NCBI GenBank assembly: GCA_009767595.1
Contig: VSDK01010561.1
Span: 143,002-207,001 of the forward strand
Origin: Symbiodinium kawagutii
Lineage: Eukaryota > Sar > Dinophyceae > Suessiales > Symbiodiniaceae
Direction of reading: 5' to 3'
DNA: 64,000 nt
Below are positions 55,800-64,000 of this stretch, in pieces; within the stretch, counting starts at the first letter, position 1, and every line of letters begins with the position of its first letter. The translations under genes and the position numbers were made by a program. The notes below the pieces were generated by a model that was not told the origin of the DNA, made no database searches, and saw nothing but the letters and a program-made list of their open reading frames with translations.

Positions 55800-57000
55800 G
55801 AATGGAGAGATATGGAGAGTATCAGTTCTTGCAACGCTTTAAGGAAATGACCAGCGCCAAAGTGAAGGTGCCTCGAGGTCCTGCATTTCACGGCGCATTC
55901 AGTACACTGCTGCGGAGACGAGCTGACATTGGGAGGACTTGACACCAGCCTTGAAGCCATGCACACGGAAGGAAGTGGCTTTCTGCTGGCAGACCTGTCA
56001 CCGCCACAATTCTGTAGTCTGTGGATGTCTGTGGTATCTAAATGTTTCAACCTAAGATTTCATATCAATCAAACTTACCATATCAAACTATACTTGTCCG
56101 GTCTTATCATATCTGTAAATATGTATCTTATATAAACACAATTATCATTTATGTTGTCCAAGACTGAAGCACACGGTTCGTGCCAGTTGCACCATCCGGA
56201 GACACGCAGCTACCACCGGGGAAATCTCGTATTGGTTCCGAAACCTGAGCGGCACTCAGTCACAGTGTCACAATGGTTCCTCGCAGTCGCAGAGGCCCCG
56301 CCTTCAATTCTCTCTTCATCTGCCCTGCAATGTCAAGATGATAGATGAACGCTGTGTACGGATTCTGTATGGATGTGTGGTCTGTGTATTCAATCAGAGT
56401 TTGATACGCGTTCAAACGCTTCAGGAAGGGTCGCTCTGCAGATGTGACTGTGCGTTTGCAAGCGTGCGCAAACATGTGCAACCATCGGCCGCATTCGCAA
56501 GGACAGAAGCTCCAGAAGCTTGTCGAATTTACTCAGCTGCTGACACTTTTTTTTACTGTTGAAGGAAGCTTTGCAAAGACAGATATGTCACCGTACGATC
56601 AGCTCTTCTTGTATCTTGTTGTCCTATCAAAACAGCCCAAAAAAACGTCCAAAGGCACTGCTTTTTACATGCTTCTCGGCAGTCCCTGCATGGCGCACAC
56701 TTCTTAGCAGGACCCTTGTTAGTTTGCATGCCTTCAGGCAAAGCTCATTCCCTCACATTTGGCTCGCCATGCCACACCTATGGCCTGAAACTTGAAACCC
56801 TGTGGACTCACCATGTCACTTTCGATGCCTTCTCCCTGGCAACAAAATCTGTTGAAAGCCTCTGTGTAAGGGGACCTCCACGTCGCCTTGCAACCTCTCC
56901 CAGGGGCAAGCGTTTCTTGGAAGGACATGCGCCTTCGCTCAAAGTGACCTTCAAAAAGAAATCCAAATCCTAGGAAATAGGAATAGTACGGAAAAATTAC
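55800..57000. other. Unassigned DNA
   Basis: Should contain upstream exons of the pseudouridine synthase if that gene is intact. Short frames (for example 56260-56481 minus) do not show its motifs. Confidence 0.35.
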
Positions 57001-57029
57001 TCCAAATCCAAATGCTTGGATTCCAAGAT

Positions 57030-57440
57030 CTTCCAAGTTCCAAGAGTGTGTCTATCACGGGAGTCCTTCGAGCATCCAAGAGTGTGTTGTCGGTCACTGT
57101 CACTCGAAGAGTGCCATTTCAAGCGCCCCTTGCAAGAGTGTCACTCACCAGTGTCTTCCAGGCATGCATTCCAAACATGTCTCTGCAAAGAATTTTGGAA
57201 GAGTATGTGTGCAAGAAGTGCAAGCTTGTCCTGCAAGGGTCTCCAGCCTCTTGCGCGAGAGGATGAAAACACTGACCTCCACAATCTTCCAGAGGTCACG
57301 CAAGAGAGTCACTCCAAGAGTGCCCACTGTTCAACCTTCTTGCACGAATATCACTCCAAAAGTACCGTCTCACAAGAGAATTTGGCAAGAGTCTCTTGCA
57401 ATAGTATCTGCCTAACAAGTGCCAAAGAGCATGATCGAAG
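57030..57440 (+). repeat. Degenerate CAAGAGTGTCACTC minisatellite
   Basis: Variants of CCAAGAGTGT, GCAAGAGTGTCACTC and CAAGAGAGTCACTCC recur every 30-60 bases. The 347-codon plus frame across here and the next arrays is Cys/Ser/Lys-rich without domains and is treated as non-coding. Confidence 0.55.
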
Positions 57441-57734
57441 GAAGTTTGGAAGTGAAAAGTCCGACTTATGGAAAGTTAAAGGAGTCAGTCCCGCAGTCAG
57501 CTCAGAGAGAAGATCAAAGAATGCGTGTGTGTGTGTGTGTGCGTGGGTGATACAAAGTGCGCAGAATGCTGTGGCTTTCACTGTTTTGTGTTCCCAAATC
57601 CTCGAAAAGGTAGGGTGGTCAAGCGGGCAGGTGCGGAGGTCAGTTGGCAAAGGGATCAGCAAGAATTGCACCTGGCTGATGCGAAAAGCACATTTGGAAG
57701 TCAAAATCAAAAACAAGACATGTTGGAGAGATGT

Positions 57735-57945
57735 TTGGAAGATAAGATCAACAAAAAGTGTGCAGCGCTGTGGCAAGTCAAAATCGGCAAAAAGTGTACG
57801 GCGCTATGGCGAAACGCACATGTGCTTGGTGCTTGTCAAAATCGTCAAAAGCTGCGGGGTTTGCGGAGTTTTTGGAAGATCAGGTCCGCAAAAAGTGACG
57901 GCGCTGTGGCTAAACGCACATGCGGAGTCAAAATCATCAAAAATG
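57735..57945 (+). repeat. Minisatellite with AAAAAGTGTACGGCGCTGTGG core
   Basis: Four to five diverged copies of a 45-70 base unit: CAAAAAGTGT(A/G)C(G/A)GCGCT(G/A)TGGC, then AAACGCACATG and GTCAAAATC. Confidence 0.65.
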
Positions 57946-57985
57946 AACATTTTGCCACGATTTGCATGTCCCAAGAGGCACAGAG

Positions 57986-57987
<2 letters not shown>

Positions 57988-58050
<63 letters not shown>

Positions 58051-58056
58051 GCATCA
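57988..58056 (+). repeat. (CAT)n-(CAG)n compound trinucleotide repeat
   Basis: About fourteen CAT units followed directly by about nine CAG units. Confidence 0.95.
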
Positions 58057-58094
58057 TGACCATCATCAAGTGTCACACCCAAGTACCCGTCAAA

Positions 58095-58258
58095 AACACA
58101 TAAATCAGCCAAGTAAGTGTCACAGTCAAATAGGTGTAACAGCCAATGAAACAAGTATTACAGCCAAGCAAGTGGAACAGCGAAGTAAGTGTCACAGCCA
58201 AGTAAGTGTCATAGCCAAGTAAGTGTCGCAGCCAAGCACGTGTCACAGCCAAGTGAGA
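58095..58258 (+). repeat. Tandem AGCCAAGTAAGTGTCAC repeat (17 bases)
   Basis: Eight to nine units, increasingly regular towards the right. Confidence 0.85.
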
Positions 58259-58259
58259 A

Positions 58260-58681
58260 AAACAACAGTGGAGAAAAAACACCAGCAGAGAAAAACAACG
58301 GCAAAAGGAAAGCAGCAGAAGAGAAAACTCCAGAGAGAAAATACCAGCAGAAAAAAAAAGCCAGCAAGGAACAAACACCACCAAGAAAATGCACCCAAAG
58401 GAAAAACACCAGAGCAAAAGCATCAGGAAAGGAAAAACACCAGCAAAGAAAAAACACTAGAGCACAAACACAGGCAAAAAACACCAGCAGGGACAATCAC
58501 CAGAGCAAAAACACCAAAGAAAAAACTCCAGAGAGAAACACGAGCAGAGAAAAACACCAGCAAAGGAAAAACTACCAGAAACAGCAGAGAAAAAGACACC
58601 ACCACAACCACCACCACCACCACCACCACCAGCACCAGCAACACCACCACCACCACCACCACAACCACCACCACCACCACC

Positions 58682-58739
<58 letters not shown>

Positions 58740-58742
58740 CAC
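58260..58742 (+). repeat. AAAACACCAGCAG-rich tract followed by (CAC)n and (CAT)n
   Basis: 58260-58595 is A-rich with an AAAACACCAGCA motif every 15-25 bases. 58596-58680 is (CAC)n and 58681-58742 is (CAT)n. Frames here (HHHHH, TTTTT, DDDDD) are repeat artefacts. Confidence 0.9.
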
Positions 58743-59404
58743 CATCACTTCATCTCAAACAACCCTCTCTTCCTATAGGCCAATCTCTTTGCAAATTTCC
58801 GGCACCGCCTTGGGCTGTTCTTATATCATAAGTTATGAGAGCGTTTTGCAATGTATGACACTTTCCCGACAGCAGTGGCAACAAAGTGTCATTCTAACTA
58901 TTTGGCGAACGCCTTAGTCTTGCAAGAGCCTGCGCATGGGCTGTTTTGTTTGCCATTGTGCAACGCAAATCTTGCTCATCATTGGCGCCTGGGTTTGTGG
59001 GTCTATCTAGTTCAACAACAATCCTCACACGCAAAAGATGAACACTGATGACAGTCTTTTCAAGTATTTCCTAGGGATTTCTGCTCTTTCAGTCTTCACA
59101 GTCTGGGCACATCTGTGTTAAATTGCCAGAGATTCCATGGCAAAGGACGACGTACTCCCGCTGTATAGAAAGAGTCTCCTGTTGCATTCTCAAGGTGAAG
59201 TAGGCCTGACCAAGTCACAAACACGCTGTAGCAATCTGTAGCACATCTGCCCCCCACCGCCTGACGCCACTGACCTCCATGGACCCCCACCCCTCACTGA
59301 CACCCACATTACGCTTGCAAAAGAAAACGCTCTTGGTGAGTCAGCTCTGCGAGTTCCAAAGCAAACACTCCACTTCTGCGCAAAAGGACTCGAATCCACA
59401 GAAG

Positions 59405-59548
59405 TCATGAAGTCATCATGAGTCATCATGAGTCATCATGTGTCATCATGAGTCATCATGAGTCATCATGAGTCATCATGAGTCATCACGAGTCATCATG
59501 AGTTATCATGAGTCATCATGAGTCATCATGAGTCATCATGAGTCATGA
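59405..59548 (+). repeat. (ATGAGTCATC)n ten-base tandem array
   Basis: About fourteen units in exact ten-base register. Most contain TGAGTCA, the consensus of AP-1/Gcn4-type bZIP sites. Five or so units carry one or two substitutions. Confidence 0.95.
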
Positions 59549-59699
59549 GCTCCTGATGGGATGCTTCAGCTAAGTTGAACATCAATTAGGGCAGCTCGTA
59601 GCCAAACAGGCAGCCAAACAGGCCAAACCCTTGCTAGAAGCCCTGATTTGAAAGGCTGACGAAACCTTATTCAAGGAATATCAACCAAGCGGGACAACC

Positions 59700-60190
59700 A
59701 TGTTGGCATAGGAAGGTGTCACCTAGGAGCCTTCCTGGCGAACCTGGTCTTGAAACGTGGCTGTCAGGGAACCTCGCTTGGAAAGTCTAGCTCAGAACAT
59801 TGCTTTGCCTCGCTGGGAACCTGGAAGTCTTTCTTCCAAACCTTCTTCCGCAACTAGGAACCCTGCTTGCTTTGGAATTTTGCTTTCAGAACGTCCTTGA
59901 GAACCCGGTTTCCCCCGCTCGGAAGCTGGGGGCAACGTCGGGAACCGGCAGCCTTCTTTGGCAACTTTGCTTGCTTGGGAACCATCTTGCGTGAAACAGC
60001 GCAGCTTGGAAACTGAGGCTTGGGAATCTTTGGAACCCTTTGAAGCCTGCTCTTAAGAACAAGGCTGGGGGGCATTGCTTTAGAACCCAATCTTTGCAAA
60101 TCTTGGTTGGAAATCCTTGAGAAGCTGACTTGAAAAACCTTGCGCACTTGGGAACCTAACTTGGAAGACCTGCTTGGGAAACTCTTGAAA
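59700..60190 (+). repeat. Degenerate CTTGGGAACC-type repeat
   Basis: Words CTTGGGAACC, CTTGGAAA, GGGAACC and CTTGAGAACC recur every 15-30 bases. Related in sequence style to the GGAACCTTCC arrays near 44 and 47 kb. Confidence 0.6.
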
Positions 60191-62300
60191 ACATGATGAG
60201 GTGCGATGAGATACAGTGAAACTTCATGAAATTTCCTCGTGGAATGATGAGAAATGTGAAGGGGTAGAAAAGAATGGAACGATGAACCTGATGAGGGACA
60301 ATGAGGCATGGATAGGATGGGCAGGACAAATGCAGAGAAACTCAGGCACGATGACGCCTGAGGATGTGTATTGAGGAATGGTGAAGTATGATCTGGCAAA
60401 GCGTGATCAAGGATAGTAAAGAGTGAGGTATGGGCTGTGAAGAGCTATGAGGAAGTAACGAGGAGTAGGTACGAAGAGGATTGGTTTTGAAGGAGGCCAG
60501 ATATGATGAGAACCCATCAGATATTATTAGGTGTAGCGAGAAACATGATCACTTGTGATGAGGTATGATGAAGTGGGATGGATCATGAGGTATCACATGG
60601 ATGGAGAGGTACATCATCTGCACTGAGGTGTGATGCACAATGACGACATGTGATGCAGTGTAGTGAGGTGTGATCGGATAGGATGAAGCACCATGGGGTA
60701 GAAAACTGAAAGTGGAAACTTTCATGTTTTACCCTGGAAGTACATTTTAGTTCAACCATGTTCAAACTACCTTTGTGTGAACCTTTCCTTCTCAATATCC
60801 TTCTGTGTCTTTGCGTTTTCATCATCTCCACAACCAAACGCAATACGACCGACAATGAAGCAATGGATGCCTCGTATGACACAGCAGCAGCTACAATTCC
60901 GCCAGAAGGCCTCATCCGAATAGATACAGAATGGACCATGAAATAAAGCCGCTGGTGGGGCTCTCGTCTGTGGCGCTGGGTCAGCCACACATCCAAGCGA
61001 CCCAGAAATCCTTGCCCACAAGTTGAGTCTGCCAATATTGACCTGACGACGATCCCAAAGCCTGCCTTCACTGTCTGGTTTCTTGTAGCGTTTGGGAACA
61101 TGTCAATTAACATTACCGTGTGGTTCATCGCGATTGGCAGCGTATGTTTGTACAAATCGTCCATGTGTTCTTGCCAATCAGTGTGAATCTGAAGTATTTA
61201 AGTGGATTTGGATGCATGGATTTCTAGCTGCTTTATTAAGCTATGATGCATTTTCTATGAGATTTTGTATCAATGTTAATTTCTGTGTTGTCCAGCGAGA
61301 AAAAACTTATCCATCCAACAAGGTGGGGAGACGCAGTATCGGGGCCTCGAGTATAGATTTCAAGAGAAATGTGGAGAGACATGGAGAGACATGGAGAGAC
61401 TAGATTAGATGATATTAGATGTTGGAATTTCGACATTTCGAAGAGGTTAGGAAAATGAAAAATTGAAGACTGTGAAATTCCCCGACGGAAATGGTTCCTT
61501 GCTAGGGATGCAGTGTCGGAGCTGCATCTCAGCAGAAAGCTTCTCTTGCACCAAGGGAGAGAGAGAGAGAGATATGGATTGAGGGCTGGATCTTAGGGCT
61601 AAAAACAATCCTGCCTAGGGTAGAAAAATAGTAACAGTTGGTATGACCCGAAAATCAAATTCTGGAAGTGGAGACTTTTGTGAACGGACAAGAAATGGAA
61701 GTTTGAGTGTTAAGCATCGACAGGGTTGATTACCTGGATAAATTGTCTGGCTACGTAGTGCAGTGAATCCGTTCTTCCAAGTCGAACATGAGAATAGATG
61801 TGTGATTCTGATCCGTAGAATGCATGGAGGAGAAAGTGTTAAAAAATGTGTGCATAAACCTGGTCCAACAGGCATGCTTGGCATTCCAGGGAGAACGAGA
61901 GATTGGGAATGGAGAAAAATTGAATAAAACGGAGAATCCTGGCAGCCTGGCAGCGAGACATGGAGAAGGCTATGAACGGTTTCCAGCCATCCATTCAAAC
62001 GGCCTTCAGACGCTCAGCTTTCTACTCGCTGCCTTTAATGTCTTCAATGTCTGCAATTCTCTTCAATGTCCGAGGATAGAAGAAATTGTCTTCTCTTCCA
62101 GTGTAGAGAAAAGAGTGCAAGTCTGTGTTAAAGGCAGAGAATCTGCTGAGAATGCAGCCCTGTCTGCCTCTGGCGGGGGGAGGGAGAGAGTGGAGGCCTG
62201 GGACATAGAACAATTTTTGAGCAAGCCTTGTTTAAATATGTAAAAAAAACAAAATGACAAGATTTATCAGTAAAATACATTTTCAAAAAACCAGCAAACA
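60190..62300. other. Unassigned DNA
   Basis: 60180-60680 is GATGAGG/TGATGAG-rich. A 193-codon minus frame at 60583-61164 has no recognisable motif, and part of it lies in that repeat-rich zone. Short GAGAGACAT repeats at 61370-61402. Confidence 0.35.
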
Positions 62301-62304
62301 AACA

Positions 62305-62363
62305 GAAATGCTAACAAACAAACAAACAAACAAACAAACAAACAAACAAACAAACAAACAAAC

Positions 62364-62394
<31 letters not shown>

Positions 62395-62500
62395 ACAAGC
62401 AAACAAGCAAACAAGCAAGCAAGCAAGCAAGCAAGCAAACAAACAAACAAACAAACAAACAAACAAACAAACAAACACACACACACACAAACAAACATTG
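62305..62500 (+). repeat. (CAAA)n-(CAAG)n-(CAAA)n tetranucleotide array
   Basis: CAAA units at 62312-62363, CAAG/CAAACAAG at 62364-62440, CAAA again to 62475, then (CA)n. The two frames (TNKQTNKQ and VCLFVCLF) are artefacts. Confidence 0.95.
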
Positions 62501-64000
62501 ACAAAAACTGATCTTGAAGCGCCACGAGGTGAGGGGAAGCCATATCTGCGAGCAGCTTTGTTTGCGTGAAGAAAATGGAAAGAGGTGAGGTCCAGTGTGT
62601 CTTTTAAGGATTTTAAAGCATTTCAACAAGTCTAACGAAGTTACCAGATCAATCAGCTCTGAGCCATTCCGTGGGGATTGAATTCAAAAACGAATCTTGG
62701 AGGCATGAAGCAGGCCTTTGCTGGAGCGTGCAAATGTATACTTCATAGATGGAATTGGCAAAAGAGGTCTATATGAGGAGAGATGTTGAGATGTTCTGAT
62801 GTTCTGAATGTTTTTGCATTTACCATTTCCCTTCTACATCATCATGGTACCTACACCTATACTGCTTACAAACAAAAATAAATGTGTGTGTGCGGTATAC
62901 TATCATGTATACCCACGAATCCAGAGACCTTCTCCATACCACGTCTGGAGTCGACATATGCGTCCATGTGGCAAAGTTCAGGTCTTTTGAAAAAATAAAA
63001 TACAGTACGAATGATTGGCATCTGGACTCCCACTGTTGCTGGACTCTGTCATAGCAACTTGCCATCACTGGGTGAGTGCTGGACTGTAATCTCTGTGCGC
63101 TGGCTCCCGCTTTGCTCCCATAAGCATGCTCACCTTTGCCTACCTTTTCCCTGTATCCTCTGGTAACCTCACCCTTCCGCAATCTCCCTCTTCGCTTCTT
63201 GATCACATCTTGTCTTTTGTAGTTGCCCTCCAAAAACAACGCCACTTCCTCCCGTACTCTTCTCTGCACCAGCGCGTAACTTCTAAGTGTCCTCAGACTT
63301 TTCAACCTCAGCAAGCCTTTGAAGGTTGATCCTTACGACTATCCCTGTGAGAGGACCAGGGTCCAGCGCAAAACAGGTGCTGCACCTTCTAATCACCTCC
63401 TCTGGTTTGGTTCTTGCTGACAAATTCAACATGACCCTGCTGAGATGTAATGGAGAATGTTGAGCTACCTAGCATCTGAACACAAATTCAAAGCCTGGCT
63501 ATATAAATTCAATCCAGAAGACTGCAATGATTGGAAGGATCCAATACATCACAATGACTTGCAGATTCAAGACATCCATGCCTTACCTTGTTGACTCCAG
63601 AGGCGTAGCTGCGGGTCGTAGGCATGTATTCATTCACTGTACATATATGTGCATATACATTATGCAGCGTCCATACATCCATGCCATCATGCATCCCTGC
63701 ATCCATACCTCGAGGTTCATACATGTACAAGCAAATATAAGTGGGCAGCCCATACATGCATCACACACATCCAAAACTATCAATTCACCCGTACATATAT
63801 TGCACGCACGGATGCGGGAAAGGACATTCACAAACACATTGACATATTGTATAATTATGCATAGACGTAGGTACAAAAAAATCCACATGAACTGCTACAA
63901 TTGTGACATATGTAGATGATGACAAAGCCGGTGGAGAACAGTGCATGCGAAGTTACATCTACATAATTGCAATATACATATATTACACATATAAATATTC
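62500..64000. other. Unassigned DNA to the right edge
   Basis: 62820-63314 holds a 164-codon minus frame with a basic stretch (KRQDVIKKRRGRLRKGEVTR), but no family or splice evidence. 63620-63990 is rich in ATACAT/CATGCA words. Confidence 0.35.

Noticed and set aside
57016..58917. Long plus-strand frames of 190-350 codons
   Set aside because: They run through successive minisatellites and CAT/CAG/CAC arrays; composition is dictated by the repeats.

Overview
The window looks like nuclear DNA of a dinoflagellate, most likely a Symbiodiniaceae-type genome. Four independent signs support this. (1) An exact 15-base relict of the dinoflagellate spliced leader lies just upstream of an open reading frame at the left edge. 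(2) A split protein-kinase gene can be joined exon by exon with GT, GC and GA splice donors, and nearly every acceptor reads AG followed by G. (3) A tyrosine-recombinase retrotransposon carries a cytosine-5 DNA methyltransferase inside its polyprotein. (4) Micro- and minisatellites are very abundant, and real coding sequence is sparse, mostly in short exons.

Layout. 1-707 (minus): 5' end of an unidentified gene headed by the relict spliced leader. 870-7146 (minus): nine exons of a PKA-type (AGC) protein kinase, from the lysine of subdomain II to subdomain IX. The glycine loop and the end of the C-lobe were not found. 7.2-15.7 kb: no gene I can support, only degenerate repeats and microsatellites. 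15700-23716 (minus): one complete 8.0-kb YR retrotransposon with split direct repeats, a gag region in two or three frames, a pol, and a separate tyrosine recombinase ORF, inserted in a TA-rich microsatellite. 23.7-48 kb: mostly repeats, including a 3.8-kb C-poor satellite at 32.2-36.05 kb, with a few weak exon candidates. 48.1-55.7 kb (mainly minus): the second gene cluster. It holds a two-exon fragment of unknown function, a single-exon TYW5-like JmjC hydroxylase, a helical hypothetical protein and an exon of an RluA-type pseudouridine synthase. 55.8-64 kb: repeats and unassigned DNA.

How the parts fit. The retroelement is the main system. Reading in its sense there is a short repeat A1 carrying a possible trans-splice acceptor, then a gag-like charged ORF broken by one in-frame TAG. 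A second gag ORF is coupled to it by an ATGA overlap. The pol follows with RT, the first part of RNase H, the DNA methyltransferase and the rest of RNase H, then the recombinase, then repeats B1-A2-B2. The internal A2/B1 junction equals the two element ends joined, as expected if a circular DNA intermediate is inserted by the recombinase. The methyltransferase sits between the first catalytic aspartate of RNase H and its glutamate, so it is nested inside another enzyme's fold.

All calls come from reading the sequence by eye. No similarity search or splice prediction was run. Protein families are named from remembered motifs.
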